64,000 bases of DNA from Bartonella sp. DGB1 (GCF_041345015.1 NZ_CP166769.1:1-64000), one strand, 5' to 3'. Positions 40,417 to 50,019 are shown, counted from the stretch's first letter. The notes: generated by a model not told the origin, from the letters alone. Program-made: numbers and translations.

Positions 40417-41454
40417 TTAATTACCTTTGTTATAAGTTCTAATTAAATTTATCATTGTTTCTACATTTTTAATTGGTGTTGTAGGTAATATTCCATGTCC
40501 TAGATTAAAAATAAATGGTTTATCATTAAAATTATCAAGAATATTTAAAACTCCTTCATGTAAAGCTTGTCCACCAACTAATAATCTTACAGGATCAAGA
40601 TTACCTTGAATTATAGTTTCATTTTGTAAAGATTTAGCAAAATCAAAAGGTATTGCCCAATCTATAGATAAAACATCAACTTTTGTTTTTGTTGCATAAT
40701 TTTTATAAAAAGCGCCGCATCCTTTAGGAAATCCAATAATAGGTACATTAGGATATTTTTCTTTTACTTTTTTTACAATTTTAGCTACTGGTTTAATACA
40801 ATATTCTTCAAAATTATTTTCATCTAATATATTACTCCAAGAATCAAAAATTTGTACTAAGTCACAACCGTGATCTATTTGTTTTATTAAATAATTAGCA
40901 CTTGCTTCTGTTATAATAGAAATTAAATTTTTCATTTCATTAGGATATTGCATAGCAAATTTTTTAGCTTCAATATGATCTTTAGAAGTTTTTCCATTTA
41001 TCATATAGGTTGCTATTGTCCAAGGAGCACCACAAAAACCTATTAAAGTTTTTTCTTTAGATAATTTTTGTTTAACATTTTCAATAGTTTGATAGATAGG
41101 ATTTAATATATTATCAATTTTATTAATATTTTTTTCTAATTTATTTATTTTATCAATAGTTAGTTGTTCTAAAATAGGACCTTCATTTTCTTTAAAAGTT
41201 AAATTAATTCCTAAGCTATGTGGAATTACTAAAATATCAGCAAATATTATTGCTGCATCAAGATCAAATCTATTAATAGGTTGTAAGGTTACCTCTGTAG
41301 CCAGTATAGGATTATAACATAATTCTAAAAAGCTATCGACTTTTTTTCTAATATTCCTATATTCTAATAAGTAACGACCTGCTTGTCTCATAAACCAAAT
41401 AGGAGGAATATTTTGTTTTTGTCCGTTAATAGTTTGTAAAAGTTTTTTTTTCAT
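40417..41454 (-). CDS. hemE: Uroporphyrinogen decarboxylase
   Basis: Decarboxylates uroporphyrinogen III to coproporphyrinogen III in haem synthesis. The 345-residue product has PPIWFMRQAGRYLLEYR at the N terminus, the AIIFADILVIPHSLG segment with the catalytic Asp, GFCGAPWTIATYMI, LVQIFDSWSNIL, and FNLGHGILPTTPIKNVE at the C terminus. It is the last leftward gene before the putative origin and is coupled to hemJ. Confidence 0.96.
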   Translation of the reverse strand: MKKKLLQTINGQKQNIPPIWFMRQAGRYLLEYRNIRKKVDSFLELCYNPILATEVTLQPINRFDLDAAIIFADILVIPHSLGINLTFKENEGPILEQLTIDKINKLEKNINKIDNILNPIYQTIENVKQKLSKEKTLIGFCGAPWTIATYMINGKTSKDHIEAKKFAMQYPNEMKNLISIITEASANYLIKQIDHGCDLVQIFDSWSNILDENNFEEYCIKPVAKIVKKVKEKYPNVPIIGFPKGCGAFYKNYATKTKVDVLSIDWAIPFDFAKSLQNETIIQGNLDPVRLLVGGQALHEGVLNILDNFNDKPFIFNLGHGILPTTPIKNVETMINLIRTYNKGN

Positions 41455-41902
41455 AAGGGTGCTATCTGTAAAATTTCATTTTGATTTTATCATAATATTA
41501 AAAAAAAAGAGATATATATAATTGTTTTTTTTATTATAGTCTGTGATTAACTGATATTATTAATTATTAACTTTTTATTAAGATAAAGAATCGTTTTTAA
41601 TAAATTTTTTATTTTTTATAATTAATTTTATGCTTGTGTAAGAATCTATAATTAATATTTTGTTAATTATATTTATGGTGGTTTTTAACTTAGTAAATAA
41701 AAAGTTAATTTATGTGTATAAACATTTAATAAAAATTAATAATTTAATTTATTAGAGTTATCCTTTTTAAAAAAAATTAATCAGTTAAATTTTTATTTGT
41801 TTATAAATAATGATTAATATCCACAGTTGGTTTAATAAATATTAATCTCTTAAAAAATTAAGCTATATTGTTAACATAGTTGATAATTCAGTGGATAAAA
41901 TT
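41455..41902. other. Probable chromosome replication origin (oriC)
   Basis: A gene-free, extremely AT-rich gap of about 450 bp between hemE and ppsR, the location of oriC in Caulobacter and several Rhizobiales and Rickettsiales. Four DnaA-box-like sites are visible: 41635-41643 (complement TCTTACACA), 41713-41721 (complement TTATACACA, full match to TTATNCACA), 41817-41825 (ATATCCACA) and 41890-41898 (complement TTATCCACT). Genes diverge from here: everything from 31.1 to 41.4 kb reads leftward and everything from 41.9 to 50.0 kb reads rightward. By eye, the plus strand is richer in G to the right and richer in C to the left. Confidence 0.8.
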
Positions 41903-42727
41903 ATGTTTAATCAAAGAAAAACTTTTAATATACATATGATTTCTGATGCAACCGGGGAAACTTTGCTTTCAAATGCGCGTGCGGTAATTGCTCAATATCC
42001 TGAAAAAAATGCGATAGAACATTTATATGTTATGATTAGAAAAGAACAACAACTAACTGAGATTTTTGATAAAATTAATAAAAACCCTGGAATAGTTCTT
42101 TATACGATTTTAGATCCAACGTTAGCAGAGATTATAAATAATTTTTGTAAAAAAATTAAAGTTCCTTGTGTTGGTATATTGCAACCTTTGTTATTAGCCT
42201 TTCAATATTATTTAGATAAACCAAATGTTCTTAAAGCTAGTGCTCAACATGCATTAGATGAAAATTATTTTAAACGTATCGCTGCTTTAGATTTTACTAT
42301 GGCTCATGATGATGGTATGGGGTTAGATAGTATTAATGGTGCTGATATAATATTAATAGGTATCTCTCGCACTTCCAAAACTCCTACTAGTATATATTTA
42401 GCTAATAAAGGTTATAAAACAGCTAATATTCCATTGGTATCAAAAATTAAACTACCAATAGAATTAGATAAGTTAAAAGGTCCATTAATAGTTGGTTTGG
42501 TAGCAACCGCTAATAGAATTTCACAAATTAGACAAAATAGATTAGCTAAAGCAGATTTTTATAATGAAGAATATATCAGTCAATATTCAATAGCAGAAGA
42601 ATTAATATTTGCACGAAGAATTTTTGAAAAATATAATTGGCCTATAATCGATGTTACAAGAAAATCAGTGGAAGAAATAGCAGCTAATATCGTTAATTTA
42701 TTTAATAAACACATAGATGGTAACTAA
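41903..42727 (+). CDS. ppsR: Pyruvate, phosphate dikinase regulatory protein (PSRP/DUF299)
   Basis: A bifunctional kinase/pyrophosphorylase that switches PPDK (or PEP synthase) off and on by ADP-dependent phosphorylation. The 274-residue product has HMISDATGETLLSNARA near the N terminus and the kinase P-loop ILIGISRTSKTPTSIYLANKGYKTANIPLV (in two adjacent stretches). I prefer the ATG at 41903; a GTG at 41891 would add four residues and lies in a DnaA-box-like site. Its target enzyme is not encoded here. It is the first rightward gene after the putative origin. Confidence 0.9.
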   Translation: MFNQRKTFNIHMISDATGETLLSNARAVIAQYPEKNAIEHLYVMIRKEQQLTEIFDKINKNPGIVLYTILDPTLAEIINNFCKKIKVPCVGILQPLLLAFQYYLDKPNVLKASAQHALDENYFKRIAALDFTMAHDDGMGLDSINGADIILIGISRTSKTPTSIYLANKGYKTANIPLVSKIKLPIELDKLKGPLIVGLVATANRISQIRQNRLAKADFYNEEYISQYSIAEELIFARRIFEKYNWPIIDVTRKSVEEIAANIVNLFNKHIDGN

Positions 42728-43314
42728 TGTTGATAGAAAAAATTATTTTAGCTTCAGAAAGTAAAATTAGAGCAGATCTTTTAACTAATGCTGGTATTAA
42801 TTTTTTAGCAGTTAAAGCCAATATTAATGAAAAAGAAATTCAAAAAAATCTAGGTACATCAATAAAAGATATGGCATTATTTTTAGCTAAGGAAAAAGCA
42901 TTATCTATATCTAAAATAAATGAATTTAATAATAAAATTGTAATTGGTTGTGATCAAACCTTAATTTTTGAAAATAAACTATTACATAAAGTAACTAGTA
43001 AAAAAGAAGCTTTTTTACGTTTAAAAAAATTTTCTAATAAAAGTCATATATTAGAAACAGCTGTAGTTGTAGCTAAAAATAATAAAATAATATGGAGTTA
43101 TGTAGATCAATCTATTATTTTTTTTAGAAAATTATCTGATGATGAAATAAATAAATATTTAGATAAGCAAAAAGAAAAAATATTTAAATCTGTTACCGCT
43201 TATCAAATAGAGACTAGTGCTATTCAGTTTTTAAAAGAAATAAAAGGTGATTATTTTTCAATTTTAGGTTTACCTTTAATACCGTTAATTAATTTTTTAA
43301 ATGATATAAGATAA
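42727..43314 (+). CDS. Maf-family nucleotide pyrophosphatase
   Basis: Hydrolyses non-canonical or modified NTPs. The 195-residue product has the Maf signature ASESKIRADLLTNAGINF, the acidic pocket GCDQTLIFENKLLHK and the C-terminal YQIETSAIQFLKEIKGDYFSILGLPL. The ATG overlaps the ppsR stop (TAATG). It is the first of a compact series maf-aroE-coaE-dnaQ. The substrate subtype cannot be decided from motifs alone. Confidence 0.9.
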   Translation: MLIEKIILASESKIRADLLTNAGINFLAVKANINEKEIQKNLGTSIKDMALFLAKEKALSISKINEFNNKIVIGCDQTLIFENKLLHKVTSKKEAFLRLKKFSNKSHILETAVVVAKNNKIIWSYVDQSIIFFRKLSDDEINKYLDKQKEKIFKSVTAYQIETSAIQFLKEIKGDYFSILGLPLIPLINFLNDIR

Positions 43315-43316
43315 TA

Positions 43317-44138
43317 ATGCAGCTATTTCTCATTGGTACGCCTATAAAACATTCTTTATCTCCATTAATTCATAATTATTGGTTAAAAAAATATAATATT
43401 AATGCAAGCTATACAGCTATAAATGTAAAAGAACAAGAATTTTTAAATTTTACTAATAATTTTAAAAATAATTTTTTTGCAGGTAATATAACCTCACCTT
43501 ATAAAGAAAAAATTATAGATTTTTTAGATTTTTTTGATCCTTTAGTACAAGAAATAAATGTTTGTAATTGTGTGAAAATATTTAATAATAAAGTTTATGG
43601 GTATAATACAGATATTTTTGGGTTTTCAGCAGCTATAAAAAAACAGAAAAAAATATTTAACAATAAAATAGCATTAATAATTGGAGCTGGAGGAGCTGCA
43701 AGAGCTATAATTTATGCTCTATATACTCTTGGTTTTTCTAAATTATATATAGTTAATCGATCAGAAAATAAAATTTATTTATTACAACAATTATTTAAGC
43801 ATAAAATTAATATAATTAATTGGAACCAAACTATAAATATTGAAGCTGATTTAGATTTAGTTGTAAATACTACTTCAGTAGGTCTAGCTAACAATGATAA
43901 TAATTATTCTAAATTTTTTTCATTAGAGATGAAACAGTTAAAAAAAGACTGTTTAATAGTAGATTTAAATTATAACCCTAGTTTACCTTTATTTTTACAA
44001 GAAGCAAAAAAATATAATCTACCTATTTTAAATGGATTAGATATGTTAATTTATCAAGCACAAGAATCCTTTTTACAATGGTTTGGAATTAAACCATTAA
44101 TAGATAATAAATTGAAAGGATTTTTAAAATGTTATTAG
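43317..44138 (+). CDS. aroE: Shikimate dehydrogenase
   Basis: Reduces 3-dehydroshikimate to shikimate with NADPH in aromatic amino-acid synthesis. The 273-residue product has LIGTPIKHSLSPLIHNYW, the catalytic Lys in NITSPYKEKI, the Asp in GYNTDIFGF, the NADP motif IGAGGAARAIIYAL, NRSENK, and the C-terminal LNGLDMLIYQAQESF. It starts 2 bp after maf and overlaps coaE by 10 bp. Confidence 0.95.
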   Translation: MQLFLIGTPIKHSLSPLIHNYWLKKYNINASYTAINVKEQEFLNFTNNFKNNFFAGNITSPYKEKIIDFLDFFDPLVQEINVCNCVKIFNNKVYGYNTDIFGFSAAIKKQKKIFNNKIALIIGAGGAARAIIYALYTLGFSKLYIVNRSENKIYLLQQLFKHKINIINWNQTINIEADLDLVVNTTSVGLANNDNNYSKFFSLEMKQLKKDCLIVDLNYNPSLPLFLQEAKKYNLPILNGLDMLIYQAQESFLQWFGIKPLIDNKLKGFLKCY

Positions 44139-44728
44139 TAGGCTTAACAGGCTCTATAGCAATGGGTAAATCAACAATTGCTAATTTTTTTAGAGAAGAA
44201 AATATAGATGTTTTTTGTGCTGATGATATAGTAAAACAATTATATGAAAAAAATTCTATTATAAAGGAAATAGCAAAAATAGTACCTTTAGCTATAGAAG
44301 ATAATAAAATAAATAGAAAAAAATTAACTCAACATATAATCAAAGATGAAAATATTTTAATAAAAATAGAAAATTTATTACAACCGCTAATTAAAGAAGA
44401 AAAAATAAAATTTATTAAAAAAGTAAAAGCGAAAGGAGCTAGATTCGCTGTTTTTGATATACCTTTGTTGTTTGAGAAAAAATATGAAAATCAATTTAAT
44501 AAAATAATTGTAGTGGATGCACCGGTAGAAATACAAAAAAAACGCGCCTTAGCTAGAGTTGATATGAATGAAGAAAAATTAAATTTTATTTTGTCTAAAC
44601 AAATAAATAATAAAGAAAAAGTAAAAAAAGCTGATTTTGTAATTAATAGTGCAATAAGTTTAGATTATAGTAAACAACAGGTTAAAAAAATAATAGATTT
44701 ATTAAATGGAGTTGATGTTGAGACGTGA
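44129..44728 (+). CDS. coaE: Dephospho-CoA kinase
   Basis: Last step of coenzyme A synthesis, phosphorylating dephospho-CoA. The 199-residue product has the P-loop GLTGSIAMGKST, CADDIVKQLY, the LID region and FDIPLLFEKKYE, plus VVDAPVEIQKKRALAR and ADFVINSA. It overlaps both aroE (10 bp) and dnaQ, indicating coupled translation. Confidence 0.95.
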   Translation: MLLVGLTGSIAMGKSTIANFFREENIDVFCADDIVKQLYEKNSIIKEIAKIVPLAIEDNKINRKKLTQHIIKDENILIKIENLLQPLIKEEKIKFIKKVKAKGARFAVFDIPLLFEKKYENQFNKIIVVDAPVEIQKKRALARVDMNEEKLNFILSKQINNKEKVKKADFVINSAISLDYSKQQVKKIIDLLNGVDVET

Positions 44729-45434
44729 TATTATTTTTGATACAGAAACAACAGGTTTATCACCTAAAGAAGATAGAATTATAGAAATAGGTGCAATAGA
44801 ATTAATTAATTTTAATGTTACCGGTAAAGAATTTCATTATTATTTAAATCCTCAAGGCGTTAAAGTTAATATAAATGCTTATAAAGTACACGGAATAAGT
44901 GATGATTTTTTATTAGATAAGCCTAAGTTTCATGATATTATAGAGGAATTTTTATTATTTATAGAAGGAGCACATTTAGTAGCTCACAATGCTACTTTTG
45001 ATATGAATTTTTTAAATGCTGAATTACAAAGGATAAAACGTCCAATTATAGATAATACTAGAGTCATTGATACTTTAGATTTAGCTAGAAAACAATTTCC
45101 TAATTCTGCTAATAATCTAGACGCTTTATGTAAGCGTTTTATGATAAATAATAGTCATAGGGTAAAACATGGTGCTCTATTAGATTCTGAAATATTAGCA
45201 GAAATATATGTAGAGTTAATGGGAGGTAAACAAACTAGCTTTGAATTAGATAAGGGAGATGAAAAATCTAAAAATTCATTTGAATCTCAAATAAATAATA
45301 AAATAACTAGACAGAATAAATATTTAGGACAAATTTCTGTAGAAGAACAACAGTTACATGAAGAATTTTGTCAAAAATTTGATGATAATTTTATTTGGAA
45401 TAAATTAGCTAAAAATAGAGCCGTTGTAGAATGA
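44715..45434 (+). CDS. dnaQ: DNA polymerase III epsilon subunit (proofreading exonuclease)
   Basis: The 3'-5' exonuclease of the replicative polymerase. The product is about 239 residues, with ExoI IIFDTETTGLSP, ExoII HNATFDMNFL and ExoIII HGALLDSEILAEIY all intact, plus a C-terminal tail that would bind the alpha subunit. I favour the ATG at 44715 (MLRRDIIFDTETTG); an ATG at 44706 adds three residues, and GGAG at 44708-44711 lies close to either choice. The 3' end, including the stop, forms the left arm of an 11-bp inverted repeat. Intact proofreading here contrasts with the decayed exonuclease of PolA. Confidence 0.93.
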   Translation: MLRRDIIFDTETTGLSPKEDRIIEIGAIELINFNVTGKEFHYYLNPQGVKVNINAYKVHGISDDFLLDKPKFHDIIEEFLLFIEGAHLVAHNATFDMNFLNAELQRIKRPIIDNTRVIDTLDLARKQFPNSANNLDALCKRFMINNSHRVKHGALLDSEILAEIYVELMGGKQTSFELDKGDEKSKNSFESQINNKITRQNKYLGQISVEEQQLHEEFCQKFDDNFIWNKLAKNRAVVE

Positions 45435-45533
45435 GGGGGGAAAACTCCTACAACGGCTGTCGTTATACTCCATAGTGATAAAGAGAGGGGATATAATACA
45501 CTATGTTCTAACATTAGCAGCTACTGTATAACG
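45419..45533 (+). ncRNA. Candidate structured RNA after dnaQ (nested inverted repeats)
   Basis: Three inverted repeats lie in a 188-bp intergenic stretch that is richer in G/C than its surroundings. The first is 45419-45429 with 45448-45458 (AGCCGTTGTAG and complement, 11 bp, spanning the dnaQ stop). The second is CGTTATAC (45461-45468) with GTATAACG (45526-45533). Nested in it is CATAGTG (45471-45477) with CACTATG (45499-45505). No U-run follows the first hairpin, so it is not a standard terminator. It could be a small RNA or an mRNA 3' structure. I cannot match it to a known family. Confidence 0.4.
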
Positions 45534-45622
45534 ATTCGCGCATAATAATGTTATAATTTGTTTTTATAATGTTTATTTTATGTTAAAAAAAAGTTTTTTA
45601 TACTTATAGGTAAGATAATAAC

Positions 45623-48514
45623 ATGTCAAAGAAAAAAAGAATTTTTTTAATAGATGGATCTGGGTATATTTTTAGATCTTATTATGCTTTACCTCCTCTT
45701 TTTCGTAAAAAAGATGGTTTGCCTGTTTCAGCTGTAGTTGGTTTTTGTAACATGTTATGGAAACTATTTACTGATATTAAAAAAACTGAATTAGATTCTA
45801 TTCATATAGCTGTAATATTTGATCATTCATCTAAAAATTTTAGACATGATATTTATCCAGATTATAAAATTCACCGCCCTGAATTACCTAGCGACCTTAT
45901 TCCGCAATTTTCATTAATAAGGCAAGCTACTAAAGCCTTTGGTATTGCTTGTATAGAGAAAAATGGTTTTGAAGCTGATGATATAATAGCTACTTATACG
46001 AGGATGGGTTTAGAAGAAGGTGCTGAGATAAGGATCATATCTTCTGATAAAGATTTATTACAATTAGTTAATAGTCATGTGAGTATGTATGATAGTTTAA
46101 AAAATAATTTAATAGGAATAGAGGAAGTTAAGCAAAAATGGGGTGTGCCTCCTGAAAGAATGATAGACTTACAGTCATTAGTAGGTGATTCTAGTGATGG
46201 TATACCCGGTGTGCCTGGCATAGGACCTAAAACAGCAGCTTTATTATTGAACGAGTTTGGTAGTTTAGATAATTTACTAAATAATTTACATTCTATAAAG
46301 CAACCTAAACGCAGAGAAGCTTTGCTTAATAATATTGAAAAAATTAAGTTAGCTAAAAAATTAGTTACTTTAGATCAATATGTTGATTTAGATAAATCTT
46401 TAGATCATCTATGTTTACCGGAAATAAATGGAGTAGCTTTAGTAGCTTTTTTAAAAGCTATAGAGGTAACAACTCTAACTAAAAGAGTGGCTGCAGCTAC
46501 TGGTTGTTATATTGAAAATATAGAGGCTGCAGATATAATTGTTGACTGGGTTAAGCCAGAGGTAGAAAGTAAACAAGAGGATTTTAGTGATAATAATCAG
46601 CAATTATCTTTATCATTTGCTCATCAAGCCGATAACAGAAAAATTTCTGAAAAAATTCAGTCTAATTTAATAAATATAGATTTTAATTATCAAAATTATA
46701 AAATTATCAATAGTGAAGATGAGTTAATTTTATGGTTAAATAAAGCTAAAGATCAAGGTTATTTGTCATTTAATATTATTACCGATAATTTAGATTCTAT
46801 TGATGCTAATATGCTTGGTTTTTCTATAGCTTTAACTGCAGGAGAAGCTGCGTATATTCCTTTACAACATATAGATCCGTTAAGTAATGAAAAATTAGAG
46901 AATCAACTACCTATGTCTATTGTTCTGAATATTTTAAAACAATATTTAGAAGATGATTCGATATTGGTAATAATGCAAAATGCAAAATATAATATGCATA
47001 TTATGTATAAAAATAATATTAATATAGCTGCTTTTGATGATACCATCCTTATGGGGTATATTTTAGCTAATGGTTTAATCTCTTGTAATTTAGAGGAGCT
47101 AACTGCTAAATATCTATCATATACATCGACTATATCTAAAGAAATCAGCAATAATAAAATATATAAAAACTTTGCTACTGTAGATCTCGAACATGCATCT
47201 GTTTATATAGCAGAAATTAGCGATATGATTTTAAGATTATGGTTTATTTTAAAACAACTATTAATAGAGGAAAAAAAATTACAAATCTATGAAAGGATAG
47301 ATAAACCATTAGTTAAAAGTTTGTTATTTATGGAAATAGCTGGAGTTAAAGTAGATGTTCAGCTGTTAGATAATTTATCTGAAGAATTAACCATTATAAC
47401 TGCTAATTTAGAGCAAGAAATATATGCAATGTCTGATACAGATTTTAACCTAGCTTCACCTAAGCAATTAGGTGAAATTTTATTTGAAAAATTAAAATTA
47501 CCCTTAGGTAAAAAAACTAAAACAGGACAATGGCAGACTTCTTTACAGATTTTAGAAGAGTTAAATTTAGCAGGTTTTGAAATAGCACAAAAAATTATAG
47601 ATTGGCGACACGCGACAAAACTTAAAACTACTTATACAGACGCCTTACCAGCTTATATTAATAAAGAAAGCGGTCGTATCCATACTAATTATTCTATGTC
47701 TCTCACTTCTACCGCACGTTTGTCTTCTAATAATCCTAATTTACAAAATATACCAATTAGACATGAGTTAGGTAAAAAGATCAGAAGAGCTTTTATTTCT
47801 AAAAGTGGTTATAGTTTTATTTCTGCTGATTATAGTCAGATAGAACTGAGAATATTAGCAGAAATGGCTAATATTCCAGCTTTAAAGGAAGCTTTCAGAA
47901 AAAATATTGATATACATTCATTAACAGCTACAGAAATATTTTCTATCAGTTTAGATAAAGTTACAGCCGACCATCGACGTAAAGCAAAAGCTATTAATTT
48001 TGGAATTATTTATGGTATATCTTCCTTTGGTTTATCAAAACAATTATCTATTCCTAATAAAGAAGCGGATCTTTATATAAAATATTATTTTGAACGTTTT
48101 CCGCAAATTTTATCTTATATGGAAGATATTAAAAGATATGTTAGTAAAAAAGGTTATGTAAAAACGTTATTTGGTAGGAGGATGTATTTTCCTAATTTGT
48201 TAAACTCTAAATCAGCTTTAAAAGCAGGTTATGAAAGAGCTGCAATTAATGCTACGTTACAAGGCACTGCAGCTGATATAATTAGACGAGCAATGTTTTT
48301 AGTAGATAATAAATTAAAAGAGCAAAATTTAGATATAAAAATGTTATTACAAGTGCATGATGAATTAATTTTTGAGGTTAAAGATGAAGAAATATCTATA
48401 GCGGAAAGAATAATAAAAAACACTATGGAAAATGCTACATTTCCTTATTTAACTAATAATTTAAATTTAAAAGTAGATGTTAATCATGCAAAAAATTGGG
48501 GTGATGCCCATTAA
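45623..48514 (+). CDS. polA: DNA polymerase I with a degenerate 3'-5' exonuclease domain
   Basis: Repair and Okazaki-fragment polymerase. The 963-residue product has the 5'-3' exonuclease domain (LIDGSGYIFRSYYALPP, EADDIIATY, SSDKDLLQLV, GDSSDGIPGVPGIGPKTA), a middle 3'-5' exonuclease fold, and a family-A polymerase domain (SLTSTARLSSNNPNLQNIP, SADYSQIELRILAEMA, RRKAKAINFGIIYGIS, LLQVHDELIFEV). The proofreading site is lost: E. coli D355, E357, D424 and D501 correspond by alignment to N384, I386, N457 and I532. The fold is retained and the polymerase motifs are intact. It likely acts as a non-proofreading Pol I. Confidence 0.95.
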   Translation: MSKKKRIFLIDGSGYIFRSYYALPPLFRKKDGLPVSAVVGFCNMLWKLFTDIKKTELDSIHIAVIFDHSSKNFRHDIYPDYKIHRPELPSDLIPQFSLIRQATKAFGIACIEKNGFEADDIIATYTRMGLEEGAEIRIISSDKDLLQLVNSHVSMYDSLKNNLIGIEEVKQKWGVPPERMIDLQSLVGDSSDGIPGVPGIGPKTAALLLNEFGSLDNLLNNLHSIKQPKRREALLNNIEKIKLAKKLVTLDQYVDLDKSLDHLCLPEINGVALVAFLKAIEVTTLTKRVAAATGCYIENIEAADIIVDWVKPEVESKQEDFSDNNQQLSLSFAHQADNRKISEKIQSNLINIDFNYQNYKIINSEDELILWLNKAKDQGYLSFNIITDNLDSIDANMLGFSIALTAGEAAYIPLQHIDPLSNEKLENQLPMSIVLNILKQYLEDDSILVIMQNAKYNMHIMYKNNINIAAFDDTILMGYILANGLISCNLEELTAKYLSYTSTISKEISNNKIYKNFATVDLEHASVYIAEISDMILRLWFILKQLLIEEKKLQIYERIDKPLVKSLLFMEIAGVKVDVQLLDNLSEELTIITANLEQEIYAMSDTDFNLASPKQLGEILFEKLKLPLGKKTKTGQWQTSLQILEELNLAGFEIAQKIIDWRHATKLKTTYTDALPAYINKESGRIHTNYSMSLTSTARLSSNNPNLQNIPIRHELGKKIRRAFISKSGYSFISADYSQIELRILAEMANIPALKEAFRKNIDIHSLTATEIFSISLDKVTADHRRKAKAINFGIIYGISSFGLSKQLSIPNKEADLYIKYYFERFPQILSYMEDIKRYVSKKGYVKTLFGRRMYFPNLLNSKSALKAGYERAAINATLQGTAADIIRRAMFLVDNKLKEQNLDIKMLLQVHDELIFEVKDEEISIAERIIKNTMENATFPYLTNNLNLKVDVNHAKNWGDAH

Positions 48515-48522
48515 AGGAAAAA

Positions 48523-49995
48523 ATGAATTTATTGACTATATGTAGTGAGTTTATTTATGATCATTATGGGATAATAATTGCTTTATTAAGTTTTTCATTG
48601 TCTCTAGTTGCTTCTATACATGCTCTTATGAATAAGAATGATGTAAGTAGTGCTGTAGGTTGGGTTGTTTTTATTCTGTTTAGTCCTCTTTTAGGCGCTA
48701 TCATATATTTCATATTTGGAATAAATCGTATTAGGCGTAAAAATATTAAACAATTAAGAATAAGAATGAAGCAAGAGACAACAAAGCAAGAAAATGATCG
48801 TATTTGTAACTTTATTAAAGAACAAAAAAATAACTCATTAATCTCTCTTAATAAGTTAGGAGATTCTGTTTCTCGTTTTTCGATGACTTATGGTAATGAG
48901 ATTGAATTGCTTGTATCAGGTGATTTAACTTATCGAGTCATGTTAGAATATATCGAGAAAGCTGAAAAAAGTATAATTTTAGAAAGCTATATTTTTGATA
49001 GAACCGGCATAGGAAAAACATTTGTAGAAACATTAAAACGAGCAGTAGATAGAGGCGTAGAAGTTAGAGTATTAATAGATGCCGTTGGAGCGAGATATTC
49101 TTTTCCTAGTGTTTATAGATCATTAGTAAATAATAACATTCCTGTAGCTACTTTTAATGGTAATTTGATTGCAGGTTTAAGATTACCTTATGCTAATTTA
49201 AGAACTCATAGAAAAATTTTGATAATTGACGGAGAAGTCGCTTTTACCGGTGGTATGAATATTTCTAATAATTATTTTACGGAATATAAAAAAGAAGGAT
49301 GCTTTCAAGATGTACATTTTAAGGTAAAAGGTCCTGCTGTACGTGATCTATTTAAGTTAGCCTTAGAGGATTGGTATTTTACTACTAAAGAGAATTTGAA
49401 TACTGAAAGATGGTCAATAAAAAAAGCTGATAATTTAAGCTCAGAAAATAGTTTAGTTAGAGTAGTAGCTTCTGGGCCTGATGATGATTTTTCTACAAAT
49501 TTAAAAATTATTATTGGCGCTTTATCTGTAGCACAAAAATATATTTATATTTCTACTCCTTATTTTTTACCGGATAATTGCTTTATTGTTTCGTTATTAA
49601 CCGCTGCTAGGCGTGGGGTAATGATAGATATTGTTGTACCATACAATAATAATGTTAAACTTATCTTTAAGGCTATGTTTGCGCAATTTAATCAATTGTT
49701 AACTCAGAATTGTCGAATTTGGTTATCTCAAGGGCAGTTTGATCATTCTAAATTATTTACAATGGATGGTGTGTGGAGTTATGTAGGGTCTAGTAATTTA
49801 GATCCACGCTCTTTTAGGTTAAATTTTGAAGTAGATATGGAGATAGTAGATAAATCTATTGCTAATAAAATTGAAAAAATAATTAATAATCGTAAACAAC
49901 ACGCCATAAGAGTCACTAATAAAATGTTAAGAAATCAGCCTTTTTATCGTAGGTTAATTAACAAAGTTATTTGGCTTGGTTCTGCTTATTTATAA
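48523..49995 (+). CDS. cls: Cardiolipin synthase (phospholipase D superfamily)
   Basis: Joins two phosphatidylglycerol molecules, or related lipids, to make cardiolipin. The 490-residue product has two N-terminal membrane segments (about residues 15-35 and 44-66), then two HKD motifs: HRKILIIDGEVAFTGGMNI and HSKLFTMDGVWSYVGSSNLDPRS. FGINRIRRK after the second helix is typical of bacterial Cls. It starts 8 bp after polA and may be read through from it. The downstream 359 bp hold degenerate tandem repeats and no gene. Confidence 0.93.
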   Translation: MNLLTICSEFIYDHYGIIIALLSFSLSLVASIHALMNKNDVSSAVGWVVFILFSPLLGAIIYFIFGINRIRRKNIKQLRIRMKQETTKQENDRICNFIKEQKNNSLISLNKLGDSVSRFSMTYGNEIELLVSGDLTYRVMLEYIEKAEKSIILESYIFDRTGIGKTFVETLKRAVDRGVEVRVLIDAVGARYSFPSVYRSLVNNNIPVATFNGNLIAGLRLPYANLRTHRKILIIDGEVAFTGGMNISNNYFTEYKKEGCFQDVHFKVKGPAVRDLFKLALEDWYFTTKENLNTERWSIKKADNLSSENSLVRVVASGPDDDFSTNLKIIIGALSVAQKYIYISTPYFLPDNCFIVSLLTAARRGVMIDIVVPYNNNVKLIFKAMFAQFNQLLTQNCRIWLSQGQFDHSKLFTMDGVWSYVGSSNLDPRSFRLNFEVDMEIVDKSIANKIEKIINNRKQHAIRVTNKMLRNQPFYRRLINKVIWLGSAYL

Positions 49996-50019
49996 GATGT
50001 ATGTGAAAATACTATCAAT

